In this document: positions 45,659 to 54,300 of the stretch, one piece after another
How positions within the stretch are numbered: position 1 is the stretch's first letter
Layout of the letters: the number at the start of each line of letters is the position of its first letter
NCBI GenBank assembly: GCA_964489835.1
Contig: CAZBBC010000001.1
Location: forward strand, 62,001 to 126,000
From: CAZBBC01 sp964489835
Lineage (GTDB): Bacteria; Calditrichota; Calditrichia; JAJRVZ01
Direction of reading: 5' to 3'
Length of the DNA: 64,000 bases
Translations under genes and position numbers: made by a program
Notes under the pieces: generated by a model
What the model saw: only the letters and a program-made list of their open reading frames with translations
What the model was told of the DNA's origin: nothing
The model's database searches: none

Positions 45659-46507
45659 ATGATGTCTAAGGGCTTAAAAATTCGTCAACCAGCAGTTGCC
45701 GGAATGTTTTATCCCGAGAAGAAAATAGAGCTTGATCGCACGGTAGCTATTGTGCTGGAAGAATCTCAGGAGTATAATATTCCGGGTGTCATTAGAGGAA
45801 TGGTTGTCCCCCATGCCGGTTATATGTTCTCCGGGGGGGTGGCTGCCCGTGCTTATCGGCAGGTATTTGGACATGACATTGATGTCGTAGTAGTGATTTC
45901 TCCCAGCCATTGTGAATATTTTACGGAAATTTCTATTTATGATGGATATGCCTATTCCACTCCTCTAGGAACACTACCGGTTGACAGAGAAATTGCCGAA
46001 AAGCTGTTGACTACCAGTCCACAGATTATTCTATCCGATAAAGGTCACCGCTTTGATGAACATGCACTGGAAGTACAATTACCTTTTTTACAAAAAGTTT
46101 TTGATAAATTCAGGTTTATACCAATAGTGATGGGTGAGCACAGCCATAGTAATATCCAGTTACTGGCAAATAGTTTGGCCCAGGTTTTAAAGGATGAAAA
46201 GGCTTTGATTGTTGCTTCAAGCGATCTTTCTCATTTTTATACAGATGAAAAAGCCACTTCCCTGGATCAGGTTGTCGTTGAGGACATGGAAAATTTTGAT
46301 GAAGAAAAATTGTTTCAGGATTTGAAATCCGGTCAGGCCGAGATGTGTGGCGGTGGTCCGGCAATGGCGACCATGAAAGCCTGTAAACTTTTAGGGGCTG
46401 ATAAGGCGAGAGTATTACTTTATAGAAATTCCGGTGATATCACGGGTGATCGTTCGGAGGTCGTCGGTTATCTTTCGGCAATCTTTTATAAACAATGCGA
46501 GAATTAA
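45659..46507 (+). CDS. amrB: AmmeMemoRadiSam system protein B (MEMO1 family)
   Basis: The 282 residues match the MEMO1/AmrB family: RQPAVAGMFYPEKKIELDR at the start, MVVPHAGYMFSGGVAARAY, VVVVISPSHCEYF, FDEHALEVQLPFLQ and ASSDLSHF, with conserved His/Cys residues of the dioxygenase-like metal site. The upstream GTG-ATG-ATG cluster leaves the exact start open; I took the first ATG. It overlaps the amrA gene by 13 bases, a strong sign of joint function. The third member of the usual triad, radical SAM AmrS, is not next to it. Its biochemical role is unknown. Confidence 0.93.
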   Translation: MMSKGLKIRQPAVAGMFYPEKKIELDRTVAIVLEESQEYNIPGVIRGMVVPHAGYMFSGGVAARAYRQVFGHDIDVVVVISPSHCEYFTEISIYDGYAYSTPLGTLPVDREIAEKLLTTSPQIILSDKGHRFDEHALEVQLPFLQKVFDKFRFIPIVMGEHSHSNIQLLANSLAQVLKDEKALIVASSDLSHFYTDEKATSLDQVVVEDMENFDEEKLFQDLKSGQAEMCGGGPAMATMKACKLLGADKARVLLYRNSGDITGDRSEVVGYLSAIFYKQCEN

Positions 46508-47082
46508 AACTGACACAAGAAGAGAAAATATTTTTACTTTCATTGGCAAGAAAAGCCATTTCTTTAAAAACAGAAAATAAAAAATTTCCACAATCCCAAT
46601 ATTTTTCGGAAGCCTTAGGACAATTGGCGGGTGTATTTGTAACCCTGAATAAAAACAACCAATTGCGCGGATGTATTGGATATGTTGAAGGCATTAAACC
46701 TCTTCAAACCGCAGTGGAAGAGATGGCAATTGCTGCCGCCTTTAATGATCCTCGTTTCCCGCCGCTTGAAAAAGAGGAAATGGAAGATCTTGCCATAGAA
46801 ATTTCAGTTTTATCACCCCTAAAAATAATCGATGATATCAATAAGATTGATGTTGGAAAACATGGTCTAATCGTCGAAAACGGCTTACATCGGGGACTGC
46901 TGTTACCGCAGGTTGCCGTTGAATACAATTGGAACAACATTTCTTTTTTAGAATATACCTGCCAAAAGGCGGGACTGTCTACCGATGCCTGGAAAGATGA
47001 AAGCACAAAAATTCAGGTATTTTCAGCCGAAATTTTTTCAGAATCGGAGCTGGCTCAGCACAAGAAAGATTACTCTGATTAG
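46495..47082 (+). CDS. amrA: AmmeMemoRadiSam system protein A (AMMECR1 family)
   Basis: The 195 residues form an AMMECR1 domain with its hallmark LRGCIGYVEG (65-74 region), FNDPRFPPLEKEEM, LAIEISVLSPLKII and GLHRGLLLPQVAVEYNW. It starts inside the 3' end of amrB. The family is functionally uncharacterised; with AmrB and AmrS it forms a conserved three-protein set of unknown chemistry. No ribosome site other than coding sequence of amrB precedes it. Confidence 0.93.
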   Translation: MRELKLTQEEKIFLLSLARKAISLKTENKKFPQSQYFSEALGQLAGVFVTLNKNNQLRGCIGYVEGIKPLQTAVEEMAIAAAFNDPRFPPLEKEEMEDLAIEISVLSPLKIIDDINKIDVGKHGLIVENGLHRGLLLPQVAVEYNWNNISFLEYTCQKAGLSTDAWKDESTKIQVFSAEIFSESELAQHKKDYSD

Positions 47083-47110
47083 ATAGTAGTATTGTTACCA
47101 TGTTGATTGT

Positions 47111-47253
47111 TTTTTGACAGGATTAACAGGATAAACAAGATATAAAATAAATTCTTAAGATTAATAAGTGTACTTGGTTAAAAATATAGCCGACTGAAAA
47201 ATAATCACCAAGAGACAAATCAAATCCAGTAAATCCCGTTATCCTGTCAAAAA
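47111..47253. repeat. Palindromic element with ACAGGAT sub-repeats
   Basis: The left arm (47111-47141) starts TTTTTGACAGGATTAACAGG and the right arm (47222-47253) ends ATCCTGTCAAAAAT; the arms are inverse repeats around about 80 AT-rich bases. Units of about 9-10 bp (ACAGGATTA, ACAGGATAA, ACAAGAT) make up each arm. A further fragment, A6 then CCACAGATGCCCAAGA, follows at 47281-47300. It fills the 261-base gap between convergent genes and could also terminate transcription. Confidence 0.7.
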
Positions 47254-47343
47254 TAAAAATGTTTTAGGATCATTTTATAAAAAACCACAGATGCCCAAGA
47301 ATTAAAGTCACCACCTACCCATCATGATTTTATTGCAATGGAA

Positions 47344-48843
47344 TTATGTTTTAAACCTTTGCCATATATTTCCTGTAATGATGCATGTCAGAGAACCAAT
47401 CACGACAAACCAGGTCCAATGAACAATAGCTGGTATGCCTAATAATTTTGGGATCAGAATAATCATTAGCATTACCAAAATCCCTGAAGTAAAACCGGCG
47501 ATGGCGGCGGGTTGTTTGATATTCTTGAAAAAACGACCAAGTAAAAATGTACCCAGCAAACCACCGTATGTTATGGACGCAATCCCCAGGGCGATTTCCA
47601 CGACAGATTGTTGAACCTGAATAAAAAGAAAAGCAACAAGGGTCAAAATTACAGCCCAGACAATGGTTAGTATTCGTGATATAATTAAATCATGTTTATC
47701 ATTCTTTTCTTGAGCAAAGAACGGTTTGTATAAATCTAACATCGAAGAAGAAGAAAGTGAACTTATCGATCCGGCAAGGGTTGACATCGCCGCCGCCAAT
47801 AATGCGGCGATGATAATACCTTTTATACCGACCGGTAAATAGTGGATAATAAAAAAAGGAAAAATTTCATCTGCTTTATGGAAGGGAGCCATCGGGTCAG
47901 TCAGAGAAACACCCTTGAAATATACATATAGCAATAAACCGATAATCAAAAAGAGAACAAACTGGAATATAACTAGCACCCCACTGCCGATGATTGCTTT
48001 TTGACTATCTTTTAAAGTTTTGGTTGTTAATAATCTTTGAACGATCAGCTGATCTGTTCCGTGTGAAGCCATTGAAAGAAATGTTCCCCCGATCAAACTG
48101 GCAATAATAGTGTATGGTTTTCTGAAAAAGTCTCCAATATTTTCACCAAGATTGAAATTAAATATTTCTGTTTTTTGACCCAGCATTTGCATGGTCCCAG
48201 ACGAAGGAAGACTATTTAATAAAATAATCAATGCGAGGATTGCACCTCCGATATAGATTGTCATTTGTAATACATCTGCCCAGATAACACCTTTTACGCC
48301 CCCCGTATAAGTGTAAATCAAACTGACCAGAGTTATGATAATAATCGCCACGATATAGATCTTGAAATTACTCCACCGGGAAAAATAGGAAGTTGATTTA
48401 AAGATTATTGCCAGAGGAATAGCCGTTGCAAAAAGACGAACACCGTCCGCAGCGACCCGCGTAAACAGAAATACCGAGGAAGCATACCGTCGTGTTATAT
48501 TACCAAATCGATTTTCCAGGTAAGTATAGGCGGTCGCCAGCTCACCCTTGCGATAGGACGGCAAGAAAAATACTGCGACTAAAATACGGGCAATTAAATA
48601 TCCGATGGTAAGTTGCAGGAAATTCAGATTTGATATATAGGCCAGACCGGGAATACTGATAAAAGTCAGGCTGCTGGTTTCAGCTGCGACGATGGAAAAG
48701 GAGACCGCCCACCAGGGCACGCTTTTTCCACCCATGAAATAATCTTTGGTTGACTTTTGTTTCCCGCCAGCAAGTGACCCGATCAGTGCTACCGTGACCA
48801 GATACATGATTATAATGAGGGAATCAATGGCCGAAATTTCCAA
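47344..48843 (-). CDS. Sodium:solute symporter (SSS family), second copy
   Basis: This polytopic SSS-family transporter of about 499 residues has around 13 TM segments. Signatures are STKDYFMGGKSVPWWAVSFS, IYTYTGGVKGVIWADVLQ and IIAALLAAAMSTLAGSISSLSS. I place the start at the TTG at 48843, with GGAG 7 bases upstream, just past the tex stop. The longer frame from TTG 48870 would begin inside tex and lacks a site. It is closely coupled to tex but functionally unrelated as far as I can tell. The solute is unknown. Confidence 0.88.
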   Translation of the reverse strand: MEISAIDSLIIIMYLVTVALIGSLAGGKQKSTKDYFMGGKSVPWWAVSFSIVAAETSSLTFISIPGLAYISNLNFLQLTIGYLIARILVAVFFLPSYRKGELATAYTYLENRFGNITRRYASSVFLFTRVAADGVRLFATAIPLAIIFKSTSYFSRWSNFKIYIVAIIIITLVSLIYTYTGGVKGVIWADVLQMTIYIGGAILALIILLNSLPSSGTMQMLGQKTEIFNFNLGENIGDFFRKPYTIIASLIGGTFLSMASHGTDQLIVQRLLTTKTLKDSQKAIIGSGVLVIFQFVLFLIIGLLLYVYFKGVSLTDPMAPFHKADEIFPFFIIHYLPVGIKGIIIAALLAAAMSTLAGSISSLSSSSMLDLYKPFFAQEKNDKHDLIISRILTIVWAVILTLVAFLFIQVQQSVVEIALGIASITYGGLLGTFLLGRFFKNIKQPAAIAGFTSGILVMLMIILIPKLLGIPAIVHWTWFVVIGSLTCIITGNIWQRFKT

Positions 48844-48847
48844 AAAT

Positions 48848-51034
48848 TTACTCCATAGATTTTTTGTCAAGGTTAAATTTCATGCTAAGTGCAATACGTT
48901 CACGTTCAATATCGATGGAAAGCACTTTTACATCAACCACATCACCCACCTGTACAATATCGTAAGGAGATTTAGTATAGCGCGTGGTCAGATTGCTGAT
49001 ATGAACCAAGCCGTCATGTTTTACTCCAATATCAACAAACGCCCCAAAATCAACGACATTTCGTACGGTACCTTTTAATATCATTCCCTCTTTCAAATCC
49101 TCCATTTGAAGTACATCCTGTCGGAAGATCGGTTTAGGCATTTCGTCACGGGGATCCCTACCCGGTTTTTCTAAATCATTTAATATGTCTATTAATGTAG
49201 GTAAGCCACAGGCCATTTCCTCTGCCAGTTTGTCCAGCGATATTTTTTCCCGGGTTATTTTCTCTTTTAAATGATATCCCCCTTGATTTATATCAGAAAC
49301 AGAAAATTTTTCTAAAAGTTTACGGGTTATGTCATAGGATTCCGGATGAATAGAGGTCGCATCCAGGGGATTACTCCCATTGGAAATACGTAAAAATCCG
49401 GCAGCTTGCTCAAAAGCGGTTTGACCAATACCGGAAACCTTTTTAATCTCTTCGCGATTGTTAAAGGGACCGGTGTTTTCCCGGTAAGATACTATTTTTT
49501 CAGCCGTCTTTTTATTTAAACCGGAAATATGCATTAGAAGTGATTGCGAAGCAGTATTAAGATCCACACCAACAAGATTTACGCAGGATTCTACCACTCT
49601 ATCCAGAGCTTCTGTAAGCATTTTTTGGTTTATATCATGCTGGTAGAGACCAACGCCGATACTTTTTGGATCTATTTTTACCAGTTCCGCCAGAGGGTCC
49701 AGTAAGCGCCGGGCGATAGAAATATTTCCCCGCATACTGGCTTCCAGGTCCGGGAATTCTATTTTTGCTATTTCTGAAGCCGAATAAACAGAAGCACCGG
49801 CTTCACTGACTACGACATAGACAACTTCTTTTTCTGACTTTATTTCTTTAATAAGGTCAGTAACCATTAACTCCGTTTCCCGGCAAGCGGTGCCATTCCC
49901 AATCGCGATAATGTCTATTTTGTACTGGTCGATTAAATCCCTTAAAGTTGATTTTGCCTTGAAATATTCTTTTTGCGGTGGATGAGGAAAAATGGTCTCC
50001 CCTTTCAGATATTTACCGGTTTCGTCAATAACGGCCACTTTACAGCCTGTCCGGAAACCGGGATCAATACCCATAATTCGTTTTTTACTGACAGGGGATT
50101 GCAGAAGTAAGTTTTTAAGATTTACGGAGAAAATACTGATGGCGTGTTTTTCTGCCCTTTCTGTCATTTGAGACCGGATTTCGCGGTGAACAGCGGGGGC
50201 AATTAAACGGATATATGAATCTTTTATTGTAGCCAGAAGTTCGTCATAAAAAATGGATTGATCATTTGTCAAAAATTCTTCCTGTATGATTTGATAAACG
50301 GTTTCGATGTCAATATCCATGTCCACTTTAAGAGATGATTCCTTCTCTCCGCGGTTGATTGCTAAAATGCGGTGAGGGGGAATATGCTTAATCGGCTCTT
50401 TATAATCTGCATACATCTCATAATCACGATTCTCTGATTTGTCTCTCACTTTTGATTGAATAAGACCTTGTTTGTTTATCAAATCGCGGATTTTTTTCCG
50501 GATTTCTGCATTTTCGGATATTATTTCTGCCAGGATGTCCTTTGCACCGGATAAGGCCTCTTCCGCTGTATTAACATCTTTCTCAGGATTTATATAATGC
50601 GAACATATCTCTAAAGGCTCACCCTCAGTTATTTCCTGGGAAAAAATTATTTGAGCCAACGGTTCAAGACCTTTCTCTCTGGCCACACTGGCGCGTGTTT
50701 TCTTTTTCGGCCGGTACGGCAGGTACAGATCTTCGAGCTCCTGCAATTTATAAGTTGCTTCGATCTTCTTTTTAAGTTCCGGAGTCAGTTTACCCTGCTC
50801 TTCTATTGAATGAAGAATCGTTTGTTTACGAGCTTCGACCGTACGCAGGTATTTCACTTCTTCCTGTATTTTTCTGATTTGCTCCTCATCCAGGCTTCCG
50901 GTTTTTTCTTTGCGATAGCGTGAAATAAATGGCACCGTTTGATCATCATCCAACATCTCGACAGTATTGCGGATCTGGATAACCTTCAGGTGTAAATCAT
51001 CGGCGATCATTTGATATAGATTTTCTTCTGTCAT
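48848..51034 (-). CDS. tex: Tex-type RNA-binding transcription accessory protein
   Basis: The 728 residues match the Tex family throughout: N-terminal helical region, VPFISRYRKEKTGSLDE, a YqgF-like RNase H fold (IMGIDPGFRTGCKVAVIDETG), tandem helix-hairpin-helix (VSGIGQTAFEQAAGFLRI), and a C-terminal S1 domain (LKGTVRNVVDFGAFVDIGVK). Tex binds nucleic acids and affects transcription and stress survival. The symporter gene begins right after its stop on the same strand. A 24-bp palindrome lies upstream of its start. Confidence 0.95.
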   Translation of the reverse strand: MTEENLYQMIADDLHLKVIQIRNTVEMLDDDQTVPFISRYRKEKTGSLDEEQIRKIQEEVKYLRTVEARKQTILHSIEEQGKLTPELKKKIEATYKLQELEDLYLPYRPKKKTRASVAREKGLEPLAQIIFSQEITEGEPLEICSHYINPEKDVNTAEEALSGAKDILAEIISENAEIRKKIRDLINKQGLIQSKVRDKSENRDYEMYADYKEPIKHIPPHRILAINRGEKESSLKVDMDIDIETVYQIIQEEFLTNDQSIFYDELLATIKDSYIRLIAPAVHREIRSQMTERAEKHAISIFSVNLKNLLLQSPVSKKRIMGIDPGFRTGCKVAVIDETGKYLKGETIFPHPPQKEYFKAKSTLRDLIDQYKIDIIAIGNGTACRETELMVTDLIKEIKSEKEVVYVVVSEAGASVYSASEIAKIEFPDLEASMRGNISIARRLLDPLAELVKIDPKSIGVGLYQHDINQKMLTEALDRVVESCVNLVGVDLNTASQSLLMHISGLNKKTAEKIVSYRENTGPFNNREEIKKVSGIGQTAFEQAAGFLRISNGSNPLDATSIHPESYDITRKLLEKFSVSDINQGGYHLKEKITREKISLDKLAEEMACGLPTLIDILNDLEKPGRDPRDEMPKPIFRQDVLQMEDLKEGMILKGTVRNVVDFGAFVDIGVKHDGLVHISNLTTRYTKSPYDIVQVGDVVDVKVLSIDIERERIALSMKFNLDKKSME

Positions 51035-51086
51035 GGTGATTTATCTTTATGTTTGTGATATTAATATCAACATTCATGTATTTGAT

Positions 51087-51110
51087 AGAGACGTTGCATA
51101 TAACGTCTCT
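51087..51110. repeat. AGAGACGTT palindrome (dispersed-repeat type)
   Basis: AGAGACGTT (51087-51095) and AACGTCTCT (51102-51110) form a perfect 9-bp inverted repeat around GCATAT. The word closely resembles the AGAGACGTTGCATGCAACGT palindrome that I recall as dispersed in several bacterial genomes. It lies in the 293-base gap between tex and nth; the rest of that gap shows nothing recognisable. Confidence 0.65.
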
Positions 51111-51327
51111 GCCTTATGACCAAGACAACAATATCTTTATTATCATAAAATTCAATCATGTTCTGCGCAATATTTCTACCTTTTGATCAATGACCGGGTC
51201 AAATTCAGTAATTTTTATTACATTCGCAATAATAAAATTTACGTGTCAATCATAATGTCTCACAACAAACGAATAAGGATAAATTTTAAATATTTAATTA
51301 AATTGAATCAAACCGGATGATTAAAAC

Positions 51328-51966
51328 ATGTTAGATAAGCCCGAAATACGAAAGGTACTCCTTTTATTAAATAAACAATATGCCACTACAAAAACAGCCC
51401 TTCAGTATGGGACCCCTTTCCAGCTGCTTATTTCGACCATACTAGCGGCACAGAGTACCGATAAACAAGTCAATATCATTACTAAAGAGTTATTTAAATA
51501 TTATCCGGATGCAAAAAGTTATTTGCAATTATCTCTGGCGGAACTTGAAGATAAAATCAGGACAGTTGGGCTGTATAAATCGAAAGCAAGAAATATCCTC
51601 ACGACTTGTCAGATGCTTATAGAAAAATACCGGGGCGAAATCCCCCTGACCCGAGAAAAATTGATGGAATTACCCGGGGTAGGACGAAAAACCGCTAATG
51701 TGGTTTTAAGTATCGTTACCGATTTTAAAGCGATTGCCGTTGATACTCATGTCTTTCGAGTTTCCAATCGTATCGGTCTGGCTGCGGCAAGAGATGTGCG
51801 TAGAACGGAAGAAGATTTGATGAAAAATATTCCCCAGGAGGATTGGTCGGATGCCCACCACTGGTTGATCTGGCATGGCCGGAAGATTTGCCGCGCGCGA
51901 AATCCATTGTGCGAGACCTGTTTTCTTCGTAATTATTGTCTTTATAATAAATTCAAGAATGGCTAA
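51328..51966 (+). CDS. nth: Endonuclease III
   Basis: This bifunctional DNA glycosylase/AP lyase removes oxidised pyrimidines in base-excision repair. The 212 residues include the helix-hairpin-helix LPGVGRKTANVV with catalytic Lys121, catalytic Asp139 in VDTHVFRVSNR, and the 4Fe-4S cluster loop with Cys188, Cys195, Cys198 and Cys204 (CX6CX2CX5C), all intact. It is monocistronic; the following 324 bases hold palindromic repeats. Confidence 0.96.
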   Translation: MLDKPEIRKVLLLLNKQYATTKTALQYGTPFQLLISTILAAQSTDKQVNIITKELFKYYPDAKSYLQLSLAELEDKIRTVGLYKSKARNILTTCQMLIEKYRGEIPLTREKLMELPGVGRKTANVVLSIVTDFKAIAVDTHVFRVSNRIGLAAARDVRRTEEDLMKNIPQEDWSDAHHWLIWHGRKICRARNPLCETCFLRNYCLYNKFKNG

Positions 51967-51992
51967 AAAAAATACCCTTACCATCATTGTAA

Positions 51993-52022
51993 ATTCCTCT
52001 TCAGAGGAATGAAGCAATCTCT
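51993..52022. repeat. Short hairpin and partial GCAATCT element
   Basis: ATTCCTCT (51993-52000) and AGAGGAAT (52003-52010) form a near-perfect hairpin directly followed by GAAGCAATCTCT, which matches one end of the larger element at 52118-52209. It looks like a degenerate second copy. There is no T-run, so it is not a typical intrinsic terminator for nth. Confidence 0.5.
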
Positions 52023-52117
52023 GATCTCTTGTAACTAAATTCTCAAACCACTATATTTCTTTATTAAAATTATTTATTTTTGCTCTTACTCAGTAATTAT
52101 GGACATATAATCAATGA

Positions 52118-52209
52118 TTATAAGAGATTGCGTCGTTGCTCATTCTTCGCAACTCGCAATGATGTCACAGAATGTGTCATTGCGAGCGTTAGCGGAGCAA
52201 TCTTATAAG
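52118..52209. repeat. Palindromic element ending in AGATTGC/GCAATCT
   Basis: The arms begin TTATAAGAGATTGC and end GCAATCTTATAA; inner parts CGCAATGA and TCATTGCG are also inverted around TGTCACAGAATGTG. The word CATTGCGAGCG...GCAATCT is of a type that recurs between genes in many bacterial genomes (MITE- or REP-like, without coding capacity). It lies upstream of the aminotransferase gene. Confidence 0.75.
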
Positions 52210-52290
52210 TTTTTGCTGGGTTAAGAACAAGATCATTAAAATCTTAATAATTTTGTATTAGCTTTCATAATTCATTAAGAGAGTTTAACA

Positions 52291-53493
52291 ATGCCTGAAT
52301 TATCCAATCGTGGTACAGAGATGCCCCCTTCTCCGATTCGTAAACTGGTACCATTCGCCGATAAGGCTAAGGAACAAGGTAAACATGTTTACCACCTGAA
52401 CATCGGACAGCCCGATATCAGTACACCGAATACTTATTGGGAAGCGATCAAACACCATGGCCGTCAGGTACTGGAATATGGTCCCTCGGCCGGTTTAACT
52501 TCTTATCGAAATAAACTGATCGAATATTATAAACGTCTCGAAATCTCTCTTGATCTCGACGACATAATTGTTACAACCGGTGGAAGTGAAGCAATAATTT
52601 TTGCCTTAATGGCAATTACCGATCCTGATGATGAAATCATCATTCCGGAACCATTCTATACTAATTACAATGGTTTTGCGATAGAGGCGGCAGCAAAAGT
52701 TGTACCGATAACTTCCAGAATAGAGGATGATTTTCAACTCCCCCCTATCGATACAATTCGCCAAAAAATTACCCCAAAAACCCGGGCAATTCTAATTTGT
52801 AATCCGAATAATCCTACCGGATATGTATATTCTAAAAATGAGCTAGAATCTTTACGCAAAATTGTGTTAGAACATGATCTTTTTCTTTTAGCCGATGAAG
52901 TGTACCGTGAATTTTGTTATGATGGACTAAAACATTTCAGTGCCATGCATCTTTCGGGAATAGAGGATCGTACGATTTTATTAGACAGTATCTCGAAGAG
53001 ATACTCAGCCTGTGGAGCACGGATTGGTTGTTTAATATCAAAAAATCATGAGATCACCAATGCTGCCTTGAAATTTGGAATGGCCAGACTATGTCCGCCA
53101 ACTCTGGAACAATTAGGAGCCGAGGCTGGTATTGATACAGAAGACGAGTATTTTGAAAAAGTCTTAAAAGAGTATACAGATCGTAGAGATGTTATGGTTA
53201 AGGCTTTACGGGAAATACCTGGGGTTTTGGCGCCAAACCCGAAAGGGGCTTTTTACCTGATCGCTCGATTACCCGTCGATGATGCCGATAAATTCGCCCA
53301 ATGGCTACTCACCGATTTTCAGGTAAACGGTGAAACAACAATGATTGCTCCCGCCAATGGTTTTTATTCAACGGCGGATCTGGGCCGGGACGAAGTTCGT
53401 ATCGCTTATGTGTTAAATATTGCGGATATTGAAAAAGCAATGAAGATTCTTGCTGAAGGTTTAAAGGTTTATCCGGGAAGAAAAGAATGGTGA
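52291..53493 (+). CDS. Pyridoxal-phosphate aminotransferase, class I/II
   Basis: This is a fold-type I aminotransferase of 400 residues: NIGQPDISTPN at the N-terminus, TTGGSEAI (phosphate/PLP region), NPNNPTG with the PLP-contacting Asn, ADEVYREF with Asp202, and the Schiff-base Lys236 in SISKRYSACGARIG. The closest named types are aspartate or aromatic aminotransferases of the AspC/AspB kind; the amino donor cannot be fixed. It stands alone on the plus strand. A gap with T-rich repeat fragments (53494-53570) follows. Confidence 0.9.
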   Translation: MPELSNRGTEMPPSPIRKLVPFADKAKEQGKHVYHLNIGQPDISTPNTYWEAIKHHGRQVLEYGPSAGLTSYRNKLIEYYKRLEISLDLDDIIVTTGGSEAIIFALMAITDPDDEIIIPEPFYTNYNGFAIEAAAKVVPITSRIEDDFQLPPIDTIRQKITPKTRAILICNPNNPTGYVYSKNELESLRKIVLEHDLFLLADEVYREFCYDGLKHFSAMHLSGIEDRTILLDSISKRYSACGARIGCLISKNHEITNAALKFGMARLCPPTLEQLGAEAGIDTEDEYFEKVLKEYTDRRDVMVKALREIPGVLAPNPKGAFYLIARLPVDDADKFAQWLLTDFQVNGETTMIAPANGFYSTADLGRDEVRIAYVLNIADIEKAMKILAEGLKVYPGRKEW

Positions 53494-53530
53494 TAAGTGT
53501 TTTCCTTTCCTGCTTCCTTTTTCCTACTTC

Positions 53531-53565
53531 TCCTCGTGTTCTTCGAGCCCTTCGTAGTTAAAAAA
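53531..53565 (+). repeat. TTCGTG-type sub-repeat fragment
   Basis: TCCTCGTGTTCTTCGAGCCC followed by TTCGTAGTTAAAAA shows three TTCG(T/A)G-like units with 9-bp spacing (TCGTGTTCT, TCGAGCCCT, TCGTAGTT). It is a half-element of the same general kind as the other 9-10 bp unit repeats, between convergent genes. Confidence 0.4.
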
Positions 53566-53570
53566 GATCT

Positions 53571-54296
53571 TTAACCGGAGATAATTTTATCTATCAAGTG
53601 AGGTAATGCTTCATAGCTGTCAATTGTATAGTCAGCCTGAGAGTTACCGGAGATATTTATATTGTTACCGATGAATTTTATACTGATACCACCGGCGTCT
53701 TTTATACCTTTTACATCGGTATGTTCCAAATCTCCTATATGAATTAATCTGGAGCAATTCACTTCTAGACTTTTACAGGTTAGTTGAAAAACGGAGGCAT
53801 GTGGCTTACAATATTTTTGTTCGTCGGAAAATACGAGTGAACGAAAATTTGAAAGCAATTGCTCTTTTTCTAAAAAGCCACGTATATATTCGCCGGTGAT
53901 ATATCCAGTATCGGAAATAATTCCCAGGGGATATTTTTCTGCTAACTGAGTAACAATTGTTTTCGCTGAACGAATATTCTGTGGGGGGATCTTGAAAATC
54001 AAATTTCCAAAATAATCGGAAATTTGGTTTACTTCATTATCGTTTAAATCAACCCCCAGGATTTTTGCCATATACTGAATCCGTTCCGACGGCGTCGGAG
54101 TTCGCTGTTTATTTTGCCAATTCTGAAGAAACAGGTCCATTGACGCACTAAATGCCGCTTCAACGGTTTTGAATTTATATTTTTTGTAATTGGCAATAAT
54201 TTTGCGAAAATATCCAACCCGTAATTTCTGACGTTTGGATTCGGCCCCATTACCATACAAAGTATTCCAGAAATCGAAGGAAATACCGTAATTCAT
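53571..54296 (-). CDS. HAD-superfamily hydrolase (DFWNT variant)
   Basis: The 241 residues have the HAD order of motifs: I DFWNTLYG (Asp8-x-Trp10-x-Thr12; the second Asp of DxDxT is Trp), II GIISDTGY (Ser/Thr), III Lys in QKYCKPHAS, and IV HIGDLEHTDVKGIKDAG. The nucleophile Asp8 is kept, so phosphoryl transfer remains possible, but the missing acid/base Asp may slow phosphatase turnover. It is the last gene of a three-gene minus-strand operon (4 bases after the TPR gene). Substrate unknown. Confidence 0.85.
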   Translation of the reverse strand: MNYGISFDFWNTLYGNGAESKRQKLRVGYFRKIIANYKKYKFKTVEAAFSASMDLFLQNWQNKQRTPTPSERIQYMAKILGVDLNDNEVNQISDYFGNLIFKIPPQNIRSAKTIVTQLAEKYPLGIISDTGYITGEYIRGFLEKEQLLSNFRSLVFSDEQKYCKPHASVFQLTCKSLEVNCSRLIHIGDLEHTDVKGIKDAGGISIKFIGNNINISGNSQADYTIDSYEALPHLIDKIISG

Positions 54297-54300
54297 CTAT

